A stretch of DNA of 64,000 bases, from assembly GCF_037190085.1 (NCBI RefSeq), contig NZ_JBBCJO010000015.1, positions 1-64,000 on the forward strand, read 5' to 3'. The stretch comes from Gemmatimonas aurantiaca. GTDB taxonomy: Bacteria; Gemmatimonadota; Gemmatimonadetes; Gemmatimonadales; Gemmatimonadaceae. Each line of letters starts with the position of its first letter. Within the stretch, counting starts at the first letter, position 1. Below are positions 35,816 to 44,012 of the stretch, one piece after another. The translations under genes and the position numbers were made by a program. The notes beneath the pieces were generated by a model. It searched no databases. It was not told the DNA's origin and was given only the letters and a program-made list of their open reading frames with translations.

Positions 35816-36913
35816 ATGTCCCGTCGGCTTTCCCTGCCGTTTCTGCTCCTGGTGGCCGGAGCCTGCACCGTGCAGCGCTCGGCCCCGCCCGCCTCCAAGG
35901 CCCTGGCCCGTACCGGTGCACCCGAGGCCGGCGACGTTTCCGGCCTGCACACGGCGCAGCACACCCGAGGCCCGTCGGCCGACGCCATGGATGACCACAT
36001 GGCGCACATGAGCGCGGCCGATCTGGCGGCGCCGCAAGTCACCGCGGCGACCACGTTCCAGGATCTCAGCCTGCCGGCGTCCAACAACGCGGCCGCCGAA
36101 CGGCTGAAGAATTCACCGCGTCACGCGGAATGGGTGAAAATCCCCATGGCCGGCACGCCCGACACGCTGATGGCCTGGGTGGTGTATCCCTTTGCGAAGG
36201 ACAGCCGGCAGAAGGCGCCGGTGGTGGTGGTGGTGCACGAGATCTTCGGCCTCTCCACCTGGGTGCGCGGTGTGGCCGATCAGGTCGCGGCGGACGGGTT
36301 CATCGCCATCGCGCCCGACTTCCTGTCGCGCGCCCGCGGTGGCCCGAGCTCGGTGGAACTCAACGCGGACACGGCGCGGCGCATCATCGCCGGTGTGAAC
36401 ACGACCGAGCGCAACCAGATCATCAACGCCGCCGCCAACTACGCGATGATGCTGCCGAGTGCGCAGCAGAAGTACGCGGTGATCGGGTACTGCTGGGGTG
36501 GGCAGACGGTGTTCGCGCATGCCGTGAACGGCGGCGTGAAGGGCTTCTCGGGTGGCGTGGCGTTTTACGGCGCGCCATACACGAAGGGGGGTACCCCGGC
36601 CACGGCGACCACGGCCGCGGTGCCGGCGTCGGTGGACGCCGATTCGATCAGGAAGATCTCGAAGCCGGTCATGCTGCTCAACGGCAGCAAGGATGCGCGT
36701 ATCGGCGCGATGATGCCGGAGATCGAGTCCTTGATGAAGGCGAACGGCAAGACGTACGAAGCGCGGAACTACGAAGGCGCGGTGCACGGCTTCCTGCGTG
36801 CGCAGGGCGATCCCAAGCCCACGCGTGACGAAGCCGAGGAAGCGGCGAACATCGCGGCGACCAAGGATGGCTGGCCGCGGACGCTGGCGTTTCTGCGGAA
36901 GAATCTGAAGTGA
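35816..36913 (+). CDS. Dienelactone hydrolase family protein, lipoprotein
   Basis: 365 residues. The lipoprotein leader LPFLLLVAGAC (Cys at about 17) precedes a low-complexity linker containing a Met/His-rich stretch (MDDHMAHM). The alpha/beta-hydrolase domain starts near residue 100. The catalytic triad of dienelactone hydrolases is visible: Cys in GYCWGG (near 225), Asp in GSKDARIG (near 294) and His in GAVHGFLRA (near 324). VVHEIFGLSTWVRGVADQVA is the family hallmark. Most relatives are cytoplasmic, so membrane anchoring is unusual. GAGGA upstream of the ATG supports the start. A double hairpin follows the stop. Confidence 0.9.
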   Translation: MSRRLSLPFLLLVAGACTVQRSAPPASKALARTGAPEAGDVSGLHTAQHTRGPSADAMDDHMAHMSAADLAAPQVTAATTFQDLSLPASNNAAAERLKNSPRHAEWVKIPMAGTPDTLMAWVVYPFAKDSRQKAPVVVVVHEIFGLSTWVRGVADQVAADGFIAIAPDFLSRARGGPSSVELNADTARRIIAGVNTTERNQIINAAANYAMMLPSAQQKYAVIGYCWGGQTVFAHAVNGGVKGFSGGVAFYGAPYTKGGTPATATTAAVPASVDADSIRKISKPVMLLNGSKDARIGAMMPEIESLMKANGKTYEARNYEGAVHGFLRAQGDPKPTRDEAEEAANIAATKDGWPRTLAFLRKNLK

Positions 36914-36917
36914 ACTA

Positions 36918-36972
36918 GTCTCACATTGTGAGACCTCCCCACCTGCCTCGCTATCGCATCGGGCAGGTGGGG
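36918..36972. terminator. Double-hairpin bidirectional terminator
   Basis: GTCTCACA (36918-36925) pairs with TGTGAGAC (36927-36934). CCCCACCTGCC (36937-36947) pairs perfectly with GGCAGGTGGGG (36962-36972) across a 14-base loop. The structures lie between the convergent dienelactone-hydrolase and thioredoxin-fold genes. T-runs are weak, so it may be a GC-rich terminator or a Rho-assisted stop. Confidence 0.6.
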
Positions 36973-36993
36973 AAATGAACGAGATACTGTGCT

Positions 36994-37659
36994 CTATCGA
37001 GGCCGTGGGATTGAGTCGAGAAATGCGAGGATCTGCTCATCGGATGGGGTCGTCGAGAACCGCCATCCATTGATGACGACCGTCGGAGTACCCTCCAGTG
37101 CCATCGCATCCCCCAGAGCACGCCCCTGCGTGATACGGGGAAAACTGACCGTATCCTGAACGCATCGGTTGAAGCGGGACGTGTCGCCCACCCCAGCCTC
37201 CCGAGCATAGTCTGCCCATGCCTTCAGGCCGAATGAATCCTGCTTGGCGTAAGCAGCCTCGACGAACCTTGCGGACGCACCAACACTGTCGGCACACTCC
37301 AACGCCCGCGACGCCAAGCGGGAAAACCGATGGATGCTCAACGGGAAATGGACGAACAAGACGTTGAAGCGCGCTCCCCTCTCGTGTTCCAGGGAATGCA
37401 GTCGACTATGGAGTCGCTTGCACGCGGGGCACTCCAAGTCTGCAAAGGTGAGGATCGTCCGACGCTCATCCGGCTGTCCAAGACTTACGCTCGCGCCACG
37501 GATCTCATCCCAGTTGTTGATAGGCACTGGAGGGCCCGGCGCTCCAACTCGCGGTACCTCTGGTGCAACGAAAAATTCGCGCCTGATCAGCAGCCCCACG
37601 ATCACCATTGCACAAACCGTCAACACCACCGAGAGCGTTCTCTCCATGGTCGGAGCCAT
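36994..37659 (-). CDS. DsbA-like thiol oxidoreductase, membrane-anchored
   Basis: 221 residues with an N-terminal hydrophobic anchor (LSVVLTVCAMVIVGLLI). The thioredoxin fold carries the active site FADLECPACK with Cys77 and Cys80 and the cis-Pro loop EGTPTVVING (T191-P192). A helical insert between them with Cys122 and Cys166 is consistent with DsbA/DsbG-like proteins of the Thioredoxin_4 group. GGAGGG before the ATG at 37659 fixes the start. The gene lies 82 bp downstream of a small secreted protein with eight mature cysteines, a likely substrate. The direction (oxidase or isomerase) cannot be read from sequence; CPAC resembles neither E. coli DsbA (CPHC) nor DsbC (CGYC) exactly. Confidence 0.85.
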   Translation of the reverse strand: MAPTMERTLSVVLTVCAMVIVGLLIRREFFVAPEVPRVGAPGPPVPINNWDEIRGASVSLGQPDERRTILTFADLECPACKRLHSRLHSLEHERGARFNVLFVHFPLSIHRFSRLASRALECADSVGASARFVEAAYAKQDSFGLKAWADYAREAGVGDTSRFNRCVQDTVSFPRITQGRALGDAMALEGTPTVVINGWRFSTTPSDEQILAFLDSIPRPR

Positions 37660-37741
37660 AGACCCTCCGTGAAAAGCGGATGTAGGTTCGCGAGCTGGCG
37701 ATGCCACAGTCTGCCAGTGTGGCATCGCGTGCTACTGACCA

Positions 37742-38002
37742 TCAGGGGGCCGTACACTGGAGGAAAGATTGATTTGTTCCGCACAACGCATGCGCATCGA
37801 CGCACTCAAGGAGTATAGGGCATGCGGGGTTGTTATTCGCGCAGGCCGCGTTTGCGTCCTCTTCTGTTGGACAGACGTCCTTGGGATAGCACGTGTAACA
37901 CGACAATGCTACCGGGAGTGGCTTCGCCGTTTGAGGCGAGAGAAGAGCCATCAACCCCAGCACACATACGATGGCAGGTTTTGCCAGTGGACGTAGCGCC
38001 AT
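37742..38002 (-). CDS. Small secreted Cys-rich protein (eight mature cysteines)
   Basis: 86 residues. AAGGAGG lies about nine bases before the ATG at 38002, a strong ribosome-binding site that selects this start over a longer frame. Residues 1-30 form a signal peptide. The mature part has Cys at 35, 38, 44, 54, 61, 67, 74 and 83 (CYTCYP, VCPTEED, AACANN, ACPILLEC, LCGTNQ, QCTAP), enough for four disulfides. No known family recognised. The pairing with a membrane thiol oxidoreductase immediately downstream on the same strand suggests oxidative folding or a joint redox role. It could also be a bacteriocin-like or RiPP-like peptide, but no modifying enzyme or exporter is adjacent. Confidence 0.75.
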   Translation of the reverse strand: MALRPLAKPAIVCVLGLMALLSPQTAKPLPVALSCYTCYPKDVCPTEEDANAACANNNPACPILLECVDAHALCGTNQSFLQCTAP

Positions 38003-38071
38003 GCTCCTACCCTCCTTGAGATGGAAATGTGAAACGGATTGTTTGGCAGACACAGCAACAGAGACCTGCGC

Positions 38072-38130
38072 GCCGGCCGCCAATGGATTTGACGGCCGGC
38101 AACTACTCCCTTCAGGAAGAAGGGATCTTC
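38072..38130. terminator. Hairpins after the DUF4397 gene
   Basis: Just past the leftward stop codon at 38131, CCTTC/GAAGG arms around 38109-38123 form a short hairpin, and GCCGGCCG (38072-38079) pairs with CGGCCGGC (38093-38100). Neither is followed by a good T-run, so termination is plausible but weakly supported. They separate the SusCD-DUF4397 operon from the Cys-rich gene. Confidence 0.4.
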
Positions 38131-38922
38131 CTACCTATTCGACGTGAAGTCCAGAAATGCCCGGTTGGTCGCCGTGGTGCCGCCAACCGTGATGTCACCG
38201 CGGGAGCTGATGCTGTAGACCCGGCCACTGCCAAACGTCACGCCGGTGCGGGTATACGTGACCGGATTGGCTCCGGTGGTGGTGGCGGTGAGGTCATAGA
38301 TGCCCCCTGGCAGCGACACAAATGCACCGGCAGCCTTGTACGCGACACCATTGCCGATCGTCACGGTGGTCCCGGTGGTCTGCTCGCGCGCAGTCAGCGT
38401 GGTCGGCGTCGAGTTCGAGATGGCATTCACGAACCGCACCTGCGCCTGCGTGTAGTCGGAAGTCGCCGGAACGTTGTCCTCGATCACGAAGGCTTCCACC
38501 GTCTTCGCCGTGGTGTTGTAGAAACCACTGATGTACATCGAGTACGCCTTGCCGTCGGCCAACGATGCGGCCACCGTGGAAACCGCCAAATCCTTGTCCG
38601 CGGCAGCTGCGATGCGCCCGGTGAAGGTGTACTGGCCGGGCTGCAACGCCGAGTAGAACCCGCCCCCTCCAACGCCACCATACGCCACGCCGGTCGTGGC
38701 CTCGGTGCCCGTGGCCGACAGGACCGCTGTGACCTTGTCGTTGTTGGCGTAGAAGTTCACACCCGGTGCATTCACACCGAAGTTGAAGAACCTGATGCGG
38801 GCTCCCGGCATCGTGCCCGTGATATCCTGCACCGCGTTTTTCTCGCACGCCGCCAGCGCGACGGCGCACAGCAGCATCGTCACCGACCGCAGGGATCGGA
38901 TGAAAGTTCTGTTGGTCGTCAT
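38131..38922 (-). CDS. DUF4397 domain-containing lipoprotein
   Basis: 263 residues with a lipoprotein leader (TMLLCAVALAAC, Cys followed by EKNAVQD). Two similar beta-rich units follow, each containing a RIRFFNFGVNAPGVNFYAN- or VRFVNAISNSTPTTLTARE-type strand, matching the DUF4397 pattern of repeated extracellular modules. The second half includes PGGIYDLTATTTG. It lies eight bases downstream of the SusD gene and so is the third gene of the susC-susD unit, probably an accessory surface lipoprotein for the same ligand. Confidence 0.85.
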   Translation of the reverse strand: MTTNRTFIRSLRSVTMLLCAVALAACEKNAVQDITGTMPGARIRFFNFGVNAPGVNFYANNDKVTAVLSATGTEATTGVAYGGVGGGGFYSALQPGQYTFTGRIAAAADKDLAVSTVAASLADGKAYSMYISGFYNTTAKTVEAFVIEDNVPATSDYTQAQVRFVNAISNSTPTTLTAREQTTGTTVTIGNGVAYKAAGAFVSLPGGIYDLTATTTGANPVTYTRTGVTFGSGRVYSISSRGDITVGGTTATNRAFLDFTSNR

Positions 38923-38930
38923 GTGTCGGT

Positions 38931-40529
38931 TTACGGTTGGGTGATCCAGAGCGGCTTTGTGTGGTAGTCCAGGGCCAGTCCACCGATGGCATCGAGCCCG
39001 GGGCGGTTCCAGACGTATTCCGAGTTGTAACGCGGACGGATGCGCTGCACGACCTTACCGCCATTGTCGGCGTAGAGCAGCGTGGTATTCGGCGGGGTGA
39101 AGCCCGGGAACACCTGCATGCCGCTGGCCGGATCGACATCGGTGTAGTGGTAGCGGCGCATATCCATCCACAACTCGTTGTGCGCCCACGCCCACTGCGC
39201 GATGTATTTCTGCGACATGATGTGGGTGAGTGTGAGCGCCCCCGGCGTACTGGGCACCGCCGCACTGGACATGTACGCGGTCTGCTCCGCCGTGCTGATC
39301 GGCGTCGGGTACTGACCATCGTCGGTGTTGCGGGCGTTCACGAACAGCAGGTGCGCCTGTACGCCGTTGCGGAATGCCGTGAGCGCCGTGGCCTTGTCAC
39401 CCATGCGATAGGCCGCTTCCGCCTTGATGAACTGCAACTGCGAATACGTCATGGCCGGCATGCGGGTCTTGTCCGAGAAGATGTACTTGCTCGGCAGGCC
39501 CTGCCCGCCCGTCCCGACGTATCCGAAGAAGTTGTTGGGGATGACGGTCGGTGCCGTGGAGGGGAACGCCGTGCTGCCCACGACCGTGACATCGTAGCCG
39601 CGGTACTGCCCATCCGGCGACGGAGAGAGCATACGACTCATGCGCGGATCGACGACACCACCGAACTGCGTGCCGTTCATGAGTTCCACGACGAACTTGG
39701 TCTGGCGGTACGAACGGAGGTTGTCGCGCGTCCAGCCGTAGAAGTTGCGATCGTCGTTGACCAAGGCGGGATAGGCCTCCAGGGCGTCGTCCGCATTGCT
39801 GGCGAACGACTTGTCCACGGCGGCGATGACATCGGCCGGCTTGTAGGAGGCCTTGTTGCTGAAGTGGTTCAACTGCATGGCCTGCAGGCCGTAGGCGAAC
39901 TTGAGCCACTTGGTGCGATCACCGCCGTAGATGATGTCCGTACGGCCGAGATAGCTGGCATCCACAGCCCCGTCGGTGCGTTGCAACAGCTCGATGGCCT
40001 TCTTCAGCAGGCGGTCGACTTCCTGGTACGCGTACTCCTGAGAGTCATAGCCGAAGCTGAACGACGCGCCCTGATTGAAGGCTTCCTTGATGATGATCTC
40101 GCCGTGCGTGTCGGTGAGCGCCAACCAGCCCCAGGCCTTGAGGATGTGTCCCACACCCAGCAGGTCCCAGCGCTCCTCGGCTTCGGCCTTTGTCATCATA
40201 TCGACGAGATTCTGCCCCATGCTCCAGTACACGTCACGCCACTGCTGCGCCCCGTTGTCGCTGCTGGGATCATACCCCATGCGATCCCAGGTGCTGAGCG
40301 TGGTGCCCGGCAGCGTCCATTGCTGCGTGTAACGGCCCACGAAGCGCCCTTCGAAGAGCGGCGACGTGACCATCCAGTGCAGCATCGGCGAGAGATAGAG
40401 ATTGGCCGATACTGTTTCCGGACCGTTGGGGTTGGTGTTGACGTCGAGGAATTTCTCGCACCCACTGGCCAGCGTGAGCGAGCCGGCCAGCATGGCGCCG
40501 GCCATCAGTTTCGAGAGGGAGGTCCGCAT
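38931..40529 (-). CDS. SusD/RagB-like outer-membrane lipoprotein (SusD-like_2 type)
   Basis: 532 residues. The lipobox LTLASGC is followed by EKFLDVNTNPNGPE, the classic SusD start. YWSMGQNLVDMM, GVGHILKAWGWLALTDTHGEI and EAAYRMGDKATALTAFRNG are TPR-like helices; the last segments include the Trp-rich WAWAHNELWMDMRRYHYTD typical of this branch. The ATG at 40529 is three bases past the SusC stop; a TTG at 40535 would overlap it. It works with the receptor encoded just upstream to bind and import an unknown oligomer. Confidence 0.9.
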   Translation of the reverse strand: MRTSLSKLMAGAMLAGSLTLASGCEKFLDVNTNPNGPETVSANLYLSPMLHWMVTSPLFEGRFVGRYTQQWTLPGTTLSTWDRMGYDPSSDNGAQQWRDVYWSMGQNLVDMMTKAEAEERWDLLGVGHILKAWGWLALTDTHGEIIIKEAFNQGASFSFGYDSQEYAYQEVDRLLKKAIELLQRTDGAVDASYLGRTDIIYGGDRTKWLKFAYGLQAMQLNHFSNKASYKPADVIAAVDKSFASNADDALEAYPALVNDDRNFYGWTRDNLRSYRQTKFVVELMNGTQFGGVVDPRMSRMLSPSPDGQYRGYDVTVVGSTAFPSTAPTVIPNNFFGYVGTGGQGLPSKYIFSDKTRMPAMTYSQLQFIKAEAAYRMGDKATALTAFRNGVQAHLLFVNARNTDDGQYPTPISTAEQTAYMSSAAVPSTPGALTLTHIMSQKYIAQWAWAHNELWMDMRRYHYTDVDPASGMQVFPGFTPPNTTLLYADNGGKVVQRIRPRYNSEYVWNRPGLDAIGGLALDYHTKPLWITQP

Positions 40530-40531
40530 GA

Positions 40532-43500
40532 TCAATACCCCACCTTGAGGCTGAGCGCGATACCACGCGGCATCGGGAAGTTGCCGAAGTCGATGCCGAC
40601 ACCGCCTGAGCCGCCGACCGCGGCGGTGTTGCCGTTCACGATGGGATCCAGACCGGAGTAATTGGTGAACACGAAGAGATCGGTCAGTGTGAGCGCCAGG
40701 CTGGCATCCCGCGCCTTGAGCAGGCGGGGCGGCAGATTGTAGCGCAGCGTGAGGTCACGCAGACGGAACCAGTTGATGTCCTTCTCGATGAAGAGTTCTT
40801 CGCTCATGTTGACGTAGTAGCCCGTCTGCACCGCCGGAATGACGACGATGGTGTTCTTCGTAGGCGTGGGTGAATTCTCCTTGCCATCACGCATCACACC
40901 ATCGATGACCCGAGGCTGTTCCCGATCCAGCGTGCGCTCCGTCAGACCGCGTGTCGTGAGGAAGTGCTGGGTTCCGTTGAGCACATCGCCACCGCGACGG
41001 ACATCGAGCAGGAAGCTCAACGTGAAGTTCTTCGTTCGGAACGTATTGGTTACGCCCAGCGTGTAGTCCGGCTGACGATCGTATCCCGCGTCGACGTAGT
41101 TCGCGTTGATGAGCGGAAGGCCCGTGGTGGGATCGATCAGCAGCTTCCCTTCGTTGTTGCGCAGGTAGAACCGGCCGGTCATGGAGCGCGTGGAAGTTCC
41201 CGGCATCACCCCAGGCCGTATGAAGCCATACAACCAGCCATCGGAGATGTACGACTCGGGCACACCATTCGGCAGCGAGAGCACCTTGCCGCGCGAGCGG
41301 TCGAAGTTCGCCAGGATATCCCAGGAGAACTGCGGTTTGCGGATCATCTGTCCCGTTACCGACACTTCCAAGCCGGTGTTGCGCGTATCAGCGCCGTTCA
41401 GATTGAACAGGACGAAGCCGGTGGCGTAACTGCCACGGATATCGTTGACGATCTGCTTGGAGGTTTCCTTCTTGTACGTCGTGATGTCGACATTGAGTCG
41501 GCTGTCGAAGAACCCGAGGTCGGCGCCATACTCGTACGAAGTGGCAAATTCCGGCTCCAGCAGCACGTTCGGCCCGGTGAATCCGTAGCCGTAACCACCC
41601 TTGGTGGTGGTCTTGTATTCGAGCGACGGCCGGAAGGCATACGGACGCGCGTCCCTGCCCACATCGGCCCTGCCGCCACGCAGGCGGGCGGACGACATCA
41701 CCGACTTGAGCGCGGGAAAGGCGTCGGTGACCACGAAGCTGGCGTTCACCGACGGATAGAAGAACGAGTTCCGCTCAACCGGAATGGTGGACGTCCAGTC
41801 GTTCCGGCCCGCCACGGTGACGTAGAGATAGTCGTCCCAGCCCACCACCGCCTGTGCATACAGGCCTACCTGACGACGCTGGGAAATCGTGCTGCGACTG
41901 AGCCGGGAGACCGTGTTGTTGATCGACACGAAATTCGGATCGAGGAAATTCATGCCCTGCGCGGCCTGTGTGTTCGACTTGGTGTCGTTGATCTGATTCC
42001 CGATCAGGCCGGTGATGGACAGCTTGTTGGTGAGTTGCTGTCGATTGAAGTTGAGAACGGTCTGCGCGTTGATGTTGCGGACCACGTCGGTCGCAATATC
42101 GAGCACGCCGTTGTTGTTGAAGCCGATGCCCGCCGTTTCGGGATGACGGAGAATCTGGTTCTCGTTGGTATACCCGTCCTGCCCCACGTTGAAACGCAGA
42201 TTGCCCCAGCTCACCGGCGAGAGGACCAGGCCCAGATTCGCCACGAGACGATTGGTCTTGGAGTTGACCGTGTTCTTGCGCACACTGAAGTACGGATTGT
42301 CCTGCTCGGACGAAGCGGCAAGCGCCGTGATGCGACGGCGCTGCCCCGATGGCGTGAGATAGTCCTTCGCGTTGTCCGTCTGCGGCCACAACAGGAGTCC
42401 GATCAGCGGACCATTCCCGCCCTTGAGCGCCTGATCGTTGTCCGACAACGACCACTGCATGGACAGATCCGTGCGCAACCAGGACGCCACCTGGGCCTGG
42501 GTGGCGCCGGTGAGGTTGTAGCGGGTGAGACCCGCGCCCGGCACAATGGACGGGTTGTCGGTGGCGGCGGCACCGATGCGATAGTTGAGACGACCATCGC
42601 TGTTGCCACCGCTGAACATCAGATTGTGCTGCTGCGAGACGGCCGTCTTGAAGAAACCGTCGACGTTGTCGTAGAACGTCGTCCCCGCGGGATACGGCGC
42701 CCCGAAATACGCGAAGGAGCCGATCAGGTCACCGGTCTGCGTGGAGGGTCCGTAAACGCGCTGTATCTCGGGGCGGCCCCGCGGGGCGTCCGTGCGGATG
42801 TTGTTGACGTAGTTCCACCCGTTCGTTCCCGCCTGCCCCCGCTTCGTCGTGATCACGATGGCGCCGTTGGCGGCATCGATGCCGTAAAGGGCGGCCGCTT
42901 CCGGGCCCTTCAGCACCACCATCGTCTCGATGTCTTCGGGGTTGATGTCGGCCGCACGGTTCGTGAAGTCGAGACCGCGATTGGCGAAGGCCGTCTGCGA
43001 ATTCGGCGCATCGGCCGCCAGTTGCTGGGTGTTCAGCGTCTTGTTGTCCAACGGCAGACCGTCCACGATCATCAGCGGCTGATTGCTGCTGCTGATGGAA
43101 CTCACACCACGGATCGTGATCGAGGACGACGCACCCGGCATGCCCGAGGAACTCGTCACCTCGACACCTGCCACGCGCCCCTGCAACCCGTTGATGAAGT
43201 TCTCGCGACCCGTCTGCGCGACGTCGGCACCCACCACGGTCTGCTGTGACACGCCGAGGGTACGCTGCACCGCCGTCTGCCCGAGCGCCGTCACCACCAT
43301 GGCGTCGAGATTCGTTGCCGACTTCTCGAGGGTCACGTTGATCAGACTGCTCGTGCCTACGGTGCGTTCCTGCATGCCGTAGCCGATCAGCCGGAATTGC
43401 AGCACCTGTCCCTGTGCGGCGCGAATGGTGTAGTCGCCGTTGGCGTTGGTCTGCGCGACCGTGGATGTGCCCTTGATGCCGACCGAAACACCGGACAAGG

Positions 43501-43609
43501 GCACGCTGCCGTCTCTGGTGACCTTGCCGGTCACGGCCGGTTGCTGAGCCATCGCCTGCGTGGCGATGAGGGCGGTGCCGAGCAGCACCGCCAGGACGCG
43601 TTTCTTCAT
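40532..43609 (-). CDS. SusC/RagA-type TonB-linked outer-membrane protein
   Basis: 1025 residues. Signal peptide MKKRVLAVLLGTALIATQAMAQ, carboxypeptidase-regulatory-like domain (about 27-105, GVSVGIKGTSTVAQTNANGD), plug domain (about 110-240, with SITIRGVSSISSSNQPLMIV) and a large barrel with an aromatic C-terminus (GIALSLKVGY). The ORF continues upstream, but MKKRVLAVLL gives the expected leader. TonB-energised transporter for a ligand supplied by its SusD partner. The 403-bp leader region contains several dyads of TGGGACC type, suggesting specific repression or activation. Confidence 0.93.
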   Translation of the reverse strand: MKKRVLAVLLGTALIATQAMAQQPAVTGKVTRDGSVPLSGVSVGIKGTSTVAQTNANGDYTIRAAQGQVLQFRLIGYGMQERTVGTSSLINVTLEKSATNLDAMVVTALGQTAVQRTLGVSQQTVVGADVAQTGRENFINGLQGRVAGVEVTSSSGMPGASSSITIRGVSSISSSNQPLMIVDGLPLDNKTLNTQQLAADAPNSQTAFANRGLDFTNRAADINPEDIETMVVLKGPEAAALYGIDAANGAIVITTKRGQAGTNGWNYVNNIRTDAPRGRPEIQRVYGPSTQTGDLIGSFAYFGAPYPAGTTFYDNVDGFFKTAVSQQHNLMFSGGNSDGRLNYRIGAAATDNPSIVPGAGLTRYNLTGATQAQVASWLRTDLSMQWSLSDNDQALKGGNGPLIGLLLWPQTDNAKDYLTPSGQRRRITALAASSEQDNPYFSVRKNTVNSKTNRLVANLGLVLSPVSWGNLRFNVGQDGYTNENQILRHPETAGIGFNNNGVLDIATDVVRNINAQTVLNFNRQQLTNKLSITGLIGNQINDTKSNTQAAQGMNFLDPNFVSINNTVSRLSRSTISQRRQVGLYAQAVVGWDDYLYVTVAGRNDWTSTIPVERNSFFYPSVNASFVVTDAFPALKSVMSSARLRGGRADVGRDARPYAFRPSLEYKTTTKGGYGYGFTGPNVLLEPEFATSYEYGADLGFFDSRLNVDITTYKKETSKQIVNDIRGSYATGFVLFNLNGADTRNTGLEVSVTGQMIRKPQFSWDILANFDRSRGKVLSLPNGVPESYISDGWLYGFIRPGVMPGTSTRSMTGRFYLRNNEGKLLIDPTTGLPLINANYVDAGYDRQPDYTLGVTNTFRTKNFTLSFLLDVRRGGDVLNGTQHFLTTRGLTERTLDREQPRVIDGVMRDGKENSPTPTKNTIVVIPAVQTGYYVNMSEELFIEKDINWFRLRDLTLRYNLPPRLLKARDASLALTLTDLFVFTNYSGLDPIVNGNTAAVGGSGGVGIDFGNFPMPRGIALSLKVGY

Positions 43610-43772
43610 CGTGAAGAGGCCAAGTGGAGGGGACCAGTCGGACGGCCGGGAAACGCCGACAGGCGGAGTGGAACCGGGGGCGCACACGCGAACAGGAATT
43701 GCGATTCACCTGTGGAGAGTGACTCCCGTACCAATGGGCCTAACTTGAGTGCACGCTCACGCACTGTCAAAC

Positions 43773-43784
43773 GTCCCATGGGAC
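43773..43784. promoter_or_regulatory. Perfect 12-bp palindrome GTCCCATGGGAC upstream of susC
   Basis: GTCCCATGGGAC is fully self-complementary and lies 164 bp before the SusC start. Its half-site ATGGGAC recurs at 43863 (ATGGGACCA) and, inverted, at 43892 (TGGTCCCAT). It is operator-like; no regulator gene is adjacent. Confidence 0.5.
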
Positions 43785-43862
43785 TTCCCGGTGAGCCCTC
43801 CCGTAGAACTCACGTTTCGATGGGCATCCTGCACGCTTGAGCCTGTCCTATTCTGTCACACA

Positions 43863-43900
43863 ATGGGACCAATCGCTCACTGGTAAGCCAATGGTCCCAT
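43863..43900. promoter_or_regulatory. Inverted repeat ATGGGACCA / TGGTCCCAT between hldD and susC
   Basis: Arms at 43863-43871 and 43892-43900 are exact reverse complements, 20 bp apart (two helical turns centre to centre fits about 29 bp). An outer pair GTCACAC (43855-43861) and GTGTGAC (43920-43926) is also complementary. The sites lie in the 403-bp non-coding stretch 43610-44012 between divergent genes. Apart from these dyads I see no gene in it. Confidence 0.55.
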
Positions 43901-44012
43901 CTCACAGGTGAGGCGAATCGTGTGACACGATCAACCCCGAAAGACCCGCGCACACAGCGGTGTGGGGCGTTTCACCGTGACCCAGGCCCTGCGGCGCGAG
44001 TAGTTTCTCCGC

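Noticed and set aside
38072..38100. GCCGGCCG/CGGCCGGC hairpin as a strong intrinsic terminator
   Set aside because: No T-run follows in either direction; kept only as a weak structure in the combined entry.
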